A stretch of DNA of 64,000 nucleotides, from positions 1 through 64,000 of the forward strand of contig NZ_PZZL01000006.1 of NCBI RefSeq assembly GCF_003046185.1, written 5' to 3'. The stretch comes from Phreatobacter oligotrophus (GTDB taxonomy: Bacteria > Pseudomonadota > Alphaproteobacteria > Rhizobiales > Phreatobacteraceae). Under the pieces are notes generated by a model that worked only from the letters and a program-made list of their open reading frames with translations, was not told the origin of the DNA and searched no databases. The position numbers and the translations under genes were made by a program. Positions within the stretch are counted from its first letter, which is position 1; each line of letters starts with the position of its first letter. Shown here piece after piece: positions 10,280 through 18,701 of this stretch.

Positions 10280-11428
10280 TTGGCAAACGCAGCTCCTCTT
10301 GCACCGATCCCGTTCATTGATCTCGCCGCTCAGAGGCGTAGATTGGGAGAGTCGTTAGATTTCTCGATAATGAAAGTTGTGAACCATGGCGCCTACATCA
10401 TGGGACCAGAAGTATTTGAACTGGAAAACGCACTTTCCGAATTCTGTGGTGCAAGCCATTCGATCTCTTGCTCCTCGGGCACCGACGCACTTGCGCTGAT
10501 CCTCATGGCCAAGGGCGTGAAGCCGGGCGATGCCGTGCTCTGCCCCGCCTTTACCTTCGCTGCAACGGCCGAGGTCGTTGCTTGGCTCGGCGCGAGCCCC
10601 GTTTTCATCGATGTGAAGGCTGACACATTCAACATCGATCCTGTTTCGCTCGCCCAAGGCCTCGCCACTGCGAAGGCCGCCGGCCTCCGCCCCGTGGGTG
10701 TCATCGCTGTCGACCTCTTCGGTCAAGCGGCCGACTACAACGCCATCGAGCCCTTCTGCGCTGAGCATAGCCTTTGGTTGCTGGACGATGCCGCCCAGTC
10801 CTTTGGGGGTACCTACAAGGGCCGGAAGATCGGCACGATCGGCATGGCCACCGCTACGTCGTTCTTCCCCGCTAAACCGCTCGGTTGCTACGGCGACGGC
10901 GGCGCGATCTTCACGGATGACCCGGACTTGGCGGACATCATCCGCTCGCTGCGCGTCCACGGCCAGAACAACAACGACAAGTATGATAACCAGCGGATTG
11001 GTATGACCGGCCGAATGGATACGATCCAGGCCGCCGTACTCATCGAGAAACTGAAAGTCTTCGAGGACGAGATCGCCGCACGCAATACCATAGCGGACCG
11101 CTACAACGCAGCGCTCGCGGATGTAGTTGACGTTCCCCGGATCCAAGAAAGCATTGTGTCTGTCTGGGCGCAGTACACAATCTGCCTTCGCGGACGCGAC
11201 AGGCAGGCATTCGCCGCGTCGCTAAAAGCCCAAGGAGTGCCTACCGCAATCTACTATCCCCGACCGCTGCATAAACAAACGGCCTATCGCCATTATCCCG
11301 TCGCTGGCAACGGGTTACCTGTTTCGGATAGCCTTGCGGAGAAGGTCATCAGTTTGCCGATGCATCCCTATCTCGATGCTGCCCTGCAGGACCGCATCAT
11401 CGAAAGCGTCCGTGCTTCGCTAGCTTGA
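10280..11428 (+). CDS. WbpE/WlbC-type sugar-nucleotide aminotransferase (DegT/DnrJ/EryC1/StrS)
   Basis: A PLP-dependent aminotransferase that adds an amino group to a keto nucleotide sugar. It has 382 residues with FIDLAAQRRRLG, GAYIMGPEVFELE, the SSGTDAL phosphate-binding segment, DDAAQSFGG, and the PLP lysine in FFPAKPLGCYGDGG. The overall pattern is closest to the aminotransferases that make UDP-GlcNAc(3NH2)A in Pseudomonas and Bordetella O-antigens. The start is a TTG at 10280. No ATG or GTG lies between the upstream stop at 10130 and this codon, and starting at the next ATG (residue 31) would lose conserved N-terminal sequence. Partner genes wbpA, wbpB and wbpD are absent here, so the exact sugar is unproven. 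Confidence 0.85.
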   Translation: MANAAPLAPIPFIDLAAQRRRLGESLDFSIMKVVNHGAYIMGPEVFELENALSEFCGASHSISCSSGTDALALILMAKGVKPGDAVLCPAFTFAATAEVVAWLGASPVFIDVKADTFNIDPVSLAQGLATAKAAGLRPVGVIAVDLFGQAADYNAIEPFCAEHSLWLLDDAAQSFGGTYKGRKIGTIGMATATSFFPAKPLGCYGDGGAIFTDDPDLADIIRSLRVHGQNNNDKYDNQRIGMTGRMDTIQAAVLIEKLKVFEDEIAARNTIADRYNAALADVVDVPRIQESIVSVWAQYTICLRGRDRQAFAASLKAQGVPTAIYYPRPLHKQTAYRHYPVAGNGLPVSDSLAEKVISLPMHPYLDAALQDRIIESVRASLA

Positions 11429-11439
11429 TCGCAGCACGC

Positions 11440-12006
11440 ATTTGCCGGCACATTCATTACCGCGCTCAAATTCGCTAGGGTTATGCTCGATGAGCTCCTC
11501 GCCCGCCACGCAGCCCGGAAGTCGACCGCCGGGTAGCATGAAGGAGATCGGGCTGCGTTCGGTGTCAGTTACGGGGCGAATCGTCGTCGTCCGCCTCCCG
11601 CGCGATTAGGAGATGACTTGGCCCTTATACCCCTTTCCGGAAGCCAAGCGGTGTATCTTAGCAGTGGAACTGTGGATAAGGACCGACCCCGATAGGCTGA
11701 CCAACCAGGCGAGCGCCTCGAACATCGCAATCCGGACGCCCTTGCGCGCCAGCGCGTGTAGCGAGTGCTCAGCGTTTTGCGCGGGCCACCCTAGGCCGGC
11801 GCGTCGATCCACCTACAGCCGAACTCCAGAACTTGCACAATGTCATTGATCACGCTGCGCTTGTCGACGCTGGCCTTGCCCCATGTGTCGGTCGGCACAT
11901 GCGGCTCGATCCGGCGAAACTGCTCATCAGTAACCAGAAAAGATCGCGATTTAGCGGCCTTCTTTCGGGAAGCCCTGGATCGCAGCGCTTCGCCTATGGC
12001 GACCAT
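11440..12006 (-). pseudogene. Decayed IS5-family transposase
   Basis: Remnant of an IS5-group DDE transposase. The N-terminal DUF4096-type part reads well (DEQFRRIEPHVP, then GCRWIDAPA), ends at an in-frame stop at 11791-11793, and continues as GPRKTLSTRYTRW. The frame then shifts near 11740 to RKGVRIAMFEALAWL, VLIHSSTAKIHR and GKGYKGQ. Another stop follows before RGRRTTTIRPVTDTE and FMLPGG. The first catalytic Asp (expected IDSTAVKAHR) is changed to His. The 3' end fades out just before the aminotransferase stop, so the copy is old and inactive. Confidence 0.8.
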
Positions 12007-12449
12007 TATGTGGGTTCGGACAGTAGTTGAGTTCGTGATGCATTAACGAAGCCATCGGCGATTATTGCGTCGATGCTCATCTCCTGAGTGCCAATTTTCT
12101 CTGCCCTTTTCCCGCTTGAGGGCTAAAGGCGTTCAATGTAGAGGCTGCATAGTGGCGATGTCTTGTGGCCAAGGCCGCTCACGGCACTGGCTGCCCCTTG
12201 GGCATTACACGGGATTAGCAGTCGTTGCGGCGGCCCCTCGAACGACGGCGATAAGCGCTATTCCGCCTCGCGCGATAACCCAGCTACCTTCTGGCGTTGA
12301 CCCAGCGCTGCCTCACCTCTAGTTAGCGGCTGTGTGCATCCCGAACCGTCTAAAACATTCTGACCCTCGCCTTCGATCCGCGGTAGCGAGAAGCGTTTTG
12401 TGATCCTCGGATCGCGTGCCGCCGAGTACTGGAGATCAAGTCTATCTCA
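12007..12449. other. Intergenic region without recognisable gene
   Basis: About 440 bases between the IS5 remnant and a small hypothetical gene. No open frame here resembles a known protein and no strong hairpin was noticed. It is probably degraded mobile-element or transferred sequence. Confidence 0.4.
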
Positions 12450-12776
12450 ATGCGATCGGTTAGCGACGAAGTCGAACGTTGCCTTCCCTACTTTGTCCGG
12501 CTTTGCGTCAATAGCGTTGTCGCTACTGGCGCGAAGCTTGACGAATCTGCAATTGAGGTTGCCCGCAACATTCATCGTAATCTCCCCGCCGTGACCGACC
12601 CGGTGCTCCGCGACCACTTTGAGGCGACGTTGGCAGACCTTGTGCACCTCGTATCAGCCCTCGCTCCCCGCCTGCCGCCAGAAATGATCCGTGATTTCGC
12701 CGAGAAGGCCTCGCAGGCGCAGGTCGCGGCGACCCTCAAGCGCTCCCTGATCGGAGCCCTGCGCGCCGCTAGCTGA
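12450..12776 (+). CDS. Hypothetical small protein
   Basis: Possible 108-residue soluble, mainly helical protein. I do not recognise it. It ends 11 bases before the first in-frame start of the HAD-UbiA gene and 158 bases before the start preferred here. No clear ribosome binding site precedes the ATG. Codon usage is less GC-rich than in the downstream operon. It may be a real small gene of the accessory region or chance coding. Confidence 0.3.
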   Translation: MRSVSDEVERCLPYFVRLCVNSVVATGAKLDESAIEVARNIHRNLPAVTDPVLRDHFEATLADLVHLVSALAPRLPPEMIRDFAEKASQAQVAATLKRSLIGALRAAS

Positions 12777-12934
12777 CGCCTGCCGTTTTGGCAGGCGATC
12801 CGCAGGGTTCACAGAACTTTGGCGCTGTGCCAAAAAACCTCCGCTTGGAAAGTCCAACGTCGTGCGGGGCGCCGGACAGCCCTGCCCACAGCCGTCGCTC
12901 ACGCCCGAACAAAAAACTAAGGATCCATCGCGCT

Positions 12935-14386
12935 TTGGATGCGACCGCGGGTCATTCCGCAACTCAACAGCCTCGCCTCCCGCTGGTCGTCGACCTCGAC
13001 GGCACGCTGCTGCTGACCGACACGCTCGATGAGCAGATCGCCGAGGCGCTGTTCCGCCGGCCGCTGCATCTTGCGCGAGCCCTGCCGGAGCTGGGCCGTG
13101 ACCGCGCCGCGCTGAAGCGGGCGCTCGCCTCAGAGGTCGATCTCTCAACCGCGGCCCTGCCCTTCCGCGAGGACCTCCTGGTCTGGCTGCGCGACCAGGC
13201 GGCCGCGGGCCGGCAGGTCCATCTGTGGTCGGCGGCCACCCAGAGCGTCGTCGACGCCATCGCCCGCCGGCTCGGCTTCTTCGCCTCGGCCACCGGCTCG
13301 GGCGACGAAAACCTGAAAGGTCCCGCCAAGGCCGCCCATCTTGCCCGCACCTTCCCGGAAGGCTTCGTCTATGTCGGCGATTCCGCCGCCGACCTCGCGG
13401 TCTGGAAGGTGGCGAGCGGCGTCGTCCTGGCCGGGGCGAGCCGCGCCGTCGCCGAGGAGGCCCGTGCCCTCGGCAAGCCCGTCGAGGCCGAGTTCGCGGA
13501 TGTGCCGCTGTCGCCGCGCGAATGGGCGAAGGCGGTGCGGGTGCATCACTGGTCGAAGAACGTCCTGATCTTCGTGCCGCTGGTGCTGGCCCATGCCTTC
13601 ACCGATCCGGCGGCCGTCGCCGCCACCATCATCGGCCTCCTCTGCCTGCTGATGGTCACCTCCTCGACCTATCTCATCAACGACGTCTCCGACCTGCAGG
13701 CCGATCGCCGGCACTGGTCGAAGCGCCGCCGCGCCATCGCCTCCGGCCGCCTGCCGATCCGTCTTGCGCTTGGCGGGGCCGCGGGTGCGATCACGCTCGC
13801 CCTCGTCGTGGCGACCCTGCTGGCACCGGGCTTCGCCCTGACGCTCATCGCCTATCTGGTCCTGCCCCTCGCCTATTCCTTCGGCCTGAAGCGCATCCCG
13901 CTGCTCGACACGCTGGTCATCGGCATCCTCTTCACCACCCGCCTCGTCATGGGCATGGCGCTGCTGCCCAACCCCTATTCGGCCTGGCTGCTGACCTTCT
14001 CGGTCTTCTTCTTCACATCGCTCGCCATCGCCAAGCGCCATACCGAGATCGTCCGCGCAGCCGGTGCCAGCGAACATGCCCTCGCCAGCCGCGGCTACCG
14101 GCCCGAGGACGCGCCGCTGACCCTCGGCTTCGGCACGGCGGCGAGCGTCGCATCGCTGCTCATCATGGTGCTGTTCCTCGTCGAGGAGCTGTTTCACCGC
14201 GGCACCTACACCCAGCCGAGGCTGCTGCTTGCCGTGCCTCTGCTGCTCGCCATCTGGGTCGGCCGCATCTGGCTCCTCGCCCATCGCGGCGAGATGCGGG
14301 ACGATCCCGTCAGTTTCGCCTTGCGGGACCGCGTCAGCATCGGCCTTGGTTTCGCCGTCGCCTTCGTCTTCGTACTGGCCCTATGA
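12935..14386 (+). CDS. HAD phosphatase-UbiA prenyltransferase fusion (candidate polyprenyl-P-phosphoribose synthase/phosphatase)
   Basis: Two domains in one protein of about 483 residues. Residues about 10-200 are a HAD-type phosphatase with DLDGTLLLTDT and the C-terminal YVGDSAADLAVWK. Residues about 215-483 are a membrane UbiA prenyltransferase with the aspartate motif NDVSDLQAD and several hydrophobic helices. UbiA relatives next to dprE genes transfer 5-phosphoribose from PRPP to polyprenyl phosphate, as Rv3806c does in mycobacteria and as inferred for NoeC in Azorhizobium. The HAD part could remove the 5-phosphate. The start is uncertain: a TTG at 12935 has AAGGA upstream and fits the domain start, and the frame is open from 12788. 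The stop overlaps the dprE1 start (ATGA). Confidence 0.85.
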   Translation: MDATAGHSATQQPRLPLVVDLDGTLLLTDTLDEQIAEALFRRPLHLARALPELGRDRAALKRALASEVDLSTAALPFREDLLVWLRDQAAAGRQVHLWSAATQSVVDAIARRLGFFASATGSGDENLKGPAKAAHLARTFPEGFVYVGDSAADLAVWKVASGVVLAGASRAVAEEARALGKPVEAEFADVPLSPREWAKAVRVHHWSKNVLIFVPLVLAHAFTDPAAVAATIIGLLCLLMVTSSTYLINDVSDLQADRRHWSKRRRAIASGRLPIRLALGGAAGAITLALVVATLLAPGFALTLIAYLVLPLAYSFGLKRIPLLDTLVIGILFTTRLVMGMALLPNPYSAWLLTFSVFFFTSLAIAKRHTEIVRAAGASEHALASRGYRPEDAPLTLGFGTAASVASLLIMVLFLVEELFHRGTYTQPRLLLAVPLLLAIWVGRIWLLAHRGEMRDDPVSFALRDRVSIGLGFAVAFVFVLAL

Positions 14387-15714
14387 CGCGATTCACCGAA
14401 ACCGCCGACCACCTGTCCTGGGGCCGCACGCTGCGCCTGAGGCACCGCGTGGCGCGCCCCCTCTTCCGGCAGGACGTGCCGGCGACGCTCACCGAGGGCC
14501 TTAGCGCCCTGCCGAGCCTCCTGCCCACCGGGCTGCGCCGCTCCTATGGCGACAGCGTCCTCAATCCGGCAGGCGGCATCATCGACATGACCGGCGTCAA
14601 CCGGATGATCGCCTTCGATCCGGACACCCGCATCCTCCGGGCCGATGCGGGCCTCTCCTTCGACGCGCTGCTCAAGGCCATGGTGCCGCGCGGCTTCTTT
14701 CCGCCGGTCTCGCCGGGCACCCGCTTCGTCACGCTCGGCGGCGCGGTGGCCAATGACGTGCACGGCAAGAACCACAACGGCGCCGGCACGATCGGCCGCT
14801 GGATCCGCCGCCTCGGCCTGCTGCGCTCCGACGGCGTCGAGCGCGACCTCGCCCCCGGCGACCCCGACGGGCTCTTCGCCGCGACGATCGGCGGCCTTGG
14901 GCTCACCGGCATCATCACCTGGGTCGAGATCGAACTCATGCCGATCTCCGGCGCGCTCATGGATGTCGAGACCATTCCCTTCGACGATCTCGACGGCTTC
15001 TTCCGCCTTACCGCCGAGAGCGAGACGACGCACGACTACACCGCCGCCTGGGTGGACTGCCTCGCCACCGGCGACAGGACCGGACGGGGCATCTTCAGCC
15101 GCGCCCGCCATGCGACCGGCGGCGAGCTATCCGCCGGCAAGGGCGCTGGCCCGACCGTCCCCGTCGACCTGCCCTCCCTCGCGCTCAACCGCTTCAGCAT
15201 TCGCGCCTTCAACGCGCTCTATGACTGGAACGGCCGGCGCAAAGCCGGTCACGCCATGCAGCACTACCAGCCGTTCTTCTATCCGCTGGACGCCATCGGG
15301 CAGTGGAACCGCATGTATGGCCATGCCGGCATGTACCAGTACCAGTCGGTGGTCCCGCCAGCCGCCGCGCGCGACGCCACCGCCGCCATGCTGGCCGCCA
15401 TCGCCGCCGCGGGCGAAGGCTCCTTCCTCGCCGTGCTCAAGACCTTCGGCGACAGGCCCTCGCCCGGCCTCCTCTCCTTCCCGCGGCCGGGCACCACGCT
15501 CGCCCTCGACTTCCCCAATCGCGGCGGCTCGACCATGGCGCTCCTCGCCCGGCTCGACGCCATCGTCCGCGAGGCCGGCGGCAGGCTCTATCCGGCCAAG
15601 GACGGCCGCATGCCCCGCGACATGTTCCGCGCCGGCTATCCCGACTGGGAGCGCTTCGCTGCCCATGTCGATCCGCGCTTCTCTTCGCTCTTCTGGACAA
15701 GGGTCGGCTCATGA
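14383..15714 (+). CDS. dprE1: DprE1-like FAD-dependent polyprenylphosphoryl-ribose 2-oxidase
   Basis: By family, oxidises the 2-hydroxyl of polyprenylphosphoryl-beta-D-ribose to the keto intermediate. It has 443 residues with an FAD-binding (VAO-type) N-terminal half, including RRSYGDSVLN, GTRFVTLGGA and VHGKNHNGAG, and a C-terminal substrate domain. The catalytic lysine of the mycobacterial enzyme (LYTAKD) is kept as LYPAKD, Lys406. The cysteine targeted by benzothiazinones in Mycobacterium (GWTVCVDFP) is Ala374 here (GTTLALDFP). It starts in an ATGA overlap with the UbiA gene and ends in an ATGA overlap with dprE2, indicating translational coupling. Confidence 0.9.
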   Translation: MTRFTETADHLSWGRTLRLRHRVARPLFRQDVPATLTEGLSALPSLLPTGLRRSYGDSVLNPAGGIIDMTGVNRMIAFDPDTRILRADAGLSFDALLKAMVPRGFFPPVSPGTRFVTLGGAVANDVHGKNHNGAGTIGRWIRRLGLLRSDGVERDLAPGDPDGLFAATIGGLGLTGIITWVEIELMPISGALMDVETIPFDDLDGFFRLTAESETTHDYTAAWVDCLATGDRTGRGIFSRARHATGGELSAGKGAGPTVPVDLPSLALNRFSIRAFNALYDWNGRRKAGHAMQHYQPFFYPLDAIGQWNRMYGHAGMYQYQSVVPPAAARDATAAMLAAIAAAGEGSFLAVLKTFGDRPSPGLLSFPRPGTTLALDFPNRGGSTMALLARLDAIVREAGGRLYPAKDGRMPRDMFRAGYPDWERFAAHVDPRFSSLFWTRVGS

Positions 15715-16481
15715 CGACGATCGCTCCCGCCGCCGGCCGGCGCCTCCGCCTCGTGGTGCTCGGCGGCACCTCCGGCATCGCCGAGGCCACCGCCCGGCTC
15801 TATGCCGCCGAAGGCGCCGAGATCCTGCTGGTCGGCCGCCAGGAGGACAGGCTCGCCGCCATCGCCACCGACCTGAAGGTGCGCGGCGCAGCGCGGGCCG
15901 AAACGGCCGTCGCCGACCTTGCGGCGCCCACGGATGCGGCCGCGGCGCTCGCCGGCTTTGCCGCGACCCTCGGCGGTATCGACCACATCCTCGTCGCCTA
16001 TGGGATCCTCGGTGACCAGGCCAAGGCGACCCGCGATCCCGCCGCCGCCGAGCGGATCATCACCGTGAACTTCAATTCCGCCGCCGCCTGGTGCCTCGCC
16101 GCCGCCAACCTGCTGGAAGCCCAGGGCCACGGCTCGCTCGTCGTGCTCGGCTCGGTGGCCGGCGATCGCGGCCGCCGCCAGAACTTCGTCTACGGCGCGG
16201 CCAAGGCGGGCCTTGCAGCCCTCGTCGAGGGCATCGCCCACCGCTTTGCCGCCAAGGGTCCGCGCGCCGTGCTGGTGAAGCCCGGCCCGACCATCACGCC
16301 GATGACCGAGGGCATGGTGCGCAAGGGCTTCACCTGGGCCAAGCCCGAGGACGTCGCCGCCGTCGTGCGGCGCGCCGCCGACAAGGGCGGACCGGTGGTC
16401 TACGCCCCCTGGTTCTGGCGCTACATCATGCTGATCATCCGCTTCCTCCCCGCGCCCATCTTCAACAGGCTCGACATCTGA
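15711..16481 (+). CDS. dprE2: DprE2-like short-chain reductase
   Basis: By family, reduces the 2-keto intermediate to polyprenylphosphoryl-beta-D-arabinose, the partner step to DprE1. It is a 256-residue short-chain dehydrogenase with the nucleotide motif GGTSGIAEATA, the serine in GSVAGDRG and the catalytic YGAAK. The C-terminus, APWFWRYIMLIIRFLP, is the hydrophobic tail typical of DprE2 and suggests membrane contact. It overlaps dprE1 by 4 bases and the next gene by one base (TGATG). Confidence 0.9.
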   Translation: MTTIAPAAGRRLRLVVLGGTSGIAEATARLYAAEGAEILLVGRQEDRLAAIATDLKVRGAARAETAVADLAAPTDAAAALAGFAATLGGIDHILVAYGILGDQAKATRDPAAAERIITVNFNSAAAWCLAAANLLEAQGHGSLVVLGSVAGDRGRRQNFVYGAAKAGLAALVEGIAHRFAAKGPRAVLVKPGPTITPMTEGMVRKGFTWAKPEDVAAVVRRAADKGGPVVYAPWFWRYIMLIIRFLPAPIFNRLDI

Positions 16482-17407
16482 TGCGGGTCGTCGTCACCGG
16501 GGCGGCCGGCCTCGTCGGCCAGAACGTCATCGCGCGGCTCAAGGGCGAGCCGGGCGTGACCATTGTCGGCATCGACAAGCATCCCGCCAACACGGCCCTG
16601 CTGCGCCGCATCCACCCGGAAATCACCGTGATCGAGGCGGATCTCGCGGCGGACGGTGAGTGGACCGAGGCCTTTGCCGGGGCCGATGCCGTGCTGCTCA
16701 ACCAGGCGCAGATCGGCGGCCTCGACGAGGCCGAGTTCACCGCCAACAACGTCACGGCCACCGAACGCATCGTCGAGGCCATGCGCCGGCATGGCGTGCC
16801 CTATTTCGTGCACATCTCGTCCTCAGTGGTGAACTCGCGCGCCGACGATTTCTACACCCGGTCGAAAACGGCGCAGGAGCGCTACATCGACACGGTGGAG
16901 ATCCCCCACGTCGTTCTGCGGCCGACGCTGATGTTCGGCTGGTTCGACCGCAAGCATCTGGGCTGGCTGCGCCGCTTCATGGACCGCACGCCGGTCTTCC
17001 CCATTCCCGGCGACGGCCGCTTCATCCGCCAGCCGCTCTATGTCGGCGATTTCGCCGCCATCATCACCGCCTGCCTGAAGATGAAGGCCACCGGCACGCA
17101 CGACATCTCGGGGCTGGAACAGATCGATTATGGCGATCTCATCGGCATGATCCACGAGATCGTCCGGCCGCGGGCGCGCATCGTGCACATCCCCTACCGG
17201 CTGTTCTGGCTGCTGCTCTGGGCCTATGCGCTGGTCGACCGCAACCCGCCCTTCACGACGCGCCAGCTCGAGGCGCTCGTCATCCCCGAGACCTTTCCCG
17301 TCATCGACTGGCCGGGCATGTTCGGCGTGACGGCGACGCCGCTGCGCCAGGCCCTGGTCGAGACCTATTGCGACCCGGCCTACGCGTCGATCGTTCTGGA
17401 CTTCTGA
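16481..17407 (+). CDS. NAD-dependent epimerase/dehydratase-family protein
   Basis: An extended short-chain dehydrogenase of 308 residues, starting with the Rossmann motif VTGAAGLVGQNV. It has HISSSVVNS and FYTRSKTAQE, where the usual catalytic YxxxK is represented by YTRSK, and RPTLMFGWFDRKH. The C-terminal half contains a hydrophobic stretch (YRLFWLLLWAYAL) that could touch the membrane, like complex I subunit NDUFA9-type proteins. Its place inside the dprE operon suggests action on a nucleotide or lipid-linked sugar. The exact reaction is unknown. It starts one base into the dprE2 stop codon. Confidence 0.8.
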   Translation: MRVVVTGAAGLVGQNVIARLKGEPGVTIVGIDKHPANTALLRRIHPEITVIEADLAADGEWTEAFAGADAVLLNQAQIGGLDEAEFTANNVTATERIVEAMRRHGVPYFVHISSSVVNSRADDFYTRSKTAQERYIDTVEIPHVVLRPTLMFGWFDRKHLGWLRRFMDRTPVFPIPGDGRFIRQPLYVGDFAAIITACLKMKATGTHDISGLEQIDYGDLIGMIHEIVRPRARIVHIPYRLFWLLLWAYALVDRNPPFTTRQLEALVIPETFPVIDWPGMFGVTATPLRQALVETYCDPAYASIVLDF

Positions 17408-17420
17408 GAGGGCTTCCCGC

Positions 17421-18701
17421 GTGTCACGGATCGTCGTCATCGGAGCCGGCCCCATGGGCCTTGCCGCTGCCCATCGCGCCGCGACCCTCGGTCACGAGGT
17501 CGATCTCGTCGAGGCCGGCGACCGCGCCGGCGGCATGGCCGCCCATTTCGACTTCGGCGGCGTCTCGATCGAGCGCTTTTACCATTTCGTCTGCAAGACC
17601 GACGCGCCGACCTTCGCGCTGATGGAGGAACTGGGGATCGCCGACCGGATGCGCTGGGTAGGCACCTCCATGGGCTATTTCATGGGCGGCAAGGTCCATC
17701 CCTGGGGCGATCCCATCTCGCTCCTCACCTTCCCCCATCTCGACCTCGTCTCCAAGATCCGCACCGGCCTCCAGATGTTCTGGACGACGAAGCGGCCGAC
17801 CATGGACGGCATCGAGAACCTCACCGCCCGGCAGTGGATCGAGGGCGGTTCGGGTCGTACCGTCTATGAGCGACTGTGGAAGCGTCTCATGGAGCTGAAG
17901 TTCTACGAGCTGGCCGACGAGGTCTCTGCCTCGTGGATCGCCACCCGCGTCAAGCGCATCGGCAATTCCCGGCGCTCGATCTTCCAGGAAGAGCTTGGCT
18001 ATGTCGACGGCGGCTCGGCGACGCTGGTCTCGGCCCTGGTGGACGCGATTGGGGCCAAGGGCGGCCGCATCCACCTCTCGACCCCTGCGACCCGCGTCGA
18101 AACGGCGGAGGGCCGCGTGACCGGCGTCACTGCCGGCGGCCGGCCGTTCCCCGCCGATGCCGTCATCTCGACCGTTCCGACGCCGCTCGTCTCCCGCCTC
18201 GTGCCGGACATCCCGGAGGACTGGAAGGCACGCTACGACGCCATCCGCAACATCGGCGTGGTTTGCCTCATCCTCAAGCTGAAGCAGCCGGTGACGAAGC
18301 ACTTCTGGGTCAACATCGTCGACGACCAGATCCCCATCCCCGGCATCATCGAGTTCTCCAACCTCCGTCCGACCGGCGACACCATCGTCTATGTCCCCTA
18401 CTACATGCCGGTGACCCAGCCGAAATGGGGCTGGAGCGACGAGGCCTTCATCACCGAGGCCATGGCGGCCATCGGCCGGGTCAACCCCGCCATCGGCCGG
18501 GACGATCTCATCGACGCGAAGGTGGGCCGCCTCACCCATGCCCAGCCGGTCTGCGAGCCGAACTTTCGCGACAAGCTGCCGCCCATCGAGACGCCGATCG
18601 GCGGCCTGCAGGTGGCCGACACCTGCTACTACTACCCGGAGGATCGCGGCGTCGCCGAGAGCATCCGCTTCGGCCGCATGATGGCGGAGCGGGTGGCGTG
18701 A
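17421..18701 (+). CDS. FAD-dependent oxidoreductase (amine oxidase/HpnE/UGM-like fold)
   Basis: A 426-residue flavoprotein with the N-terminal dinucleotide-binding motif VVIGAGPMGLAAAHRA and the following GGMAAHFDFGGVSIERFYHF, the pattern of the protoporphyrinogen oxidase, phytoene desaturase and UDP-galactopyranose mutase group. The C-terminus has the second FAD contact region GLQVADTCYYYPEDRG. It starts with GTG at 17421 after GAGGG, 13 bases after the previous gene, and overlaps gtrA by 4 bases. In surface-glycan clusters these proteins are often annotated without a known substrate. Ring contraction or oxidation of a sugar or polyprenyl group are options. Confidence 0.8.
   Translation: MSRIVVIGAGPMGLAAAHRAATLGHEVDLVEAGDRAGGMAAHFDFGGVSIERFYHFVCKTDAPTFALMEELGIADRMRWVGTSMGYFMGGKVHPWGDPISLLTFPHLDLVSKIRTGLQMFWTTKRPTMDGIENLTARQWIEGGSGRTVYERLWKRLMELKFYELADEVSASWIATRVKRIGNSRRSIFQEELGYVDGGSATLVSALVDAIGAKGGRIHLSTPATRVETAEGRVTGVTAGGRPFPADAVISTVPTPLVSRLVPDIPEDWKARYDAIRNIGVVCLILKLKQPVTKHFWVNIVDDQIPIPGIIEFSNLRPTGDTIVYVPYYMPVTQPKWGWSDEAFITEAMAAIGRVNPAIGRDDLIDAKVGRLTHAQPVCEPNFRDKLPPIETPIGGLQVADTCYYYPEDRGVAESIRFGRMMAERVA

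Noticed and set aside
9978-10358. 126-codon open frame in the divergent promoter region
   Set aside because: Overlaps the start of the aminotransferase, has no similarity I can recognise and lies in atypical AT-rich sequence.
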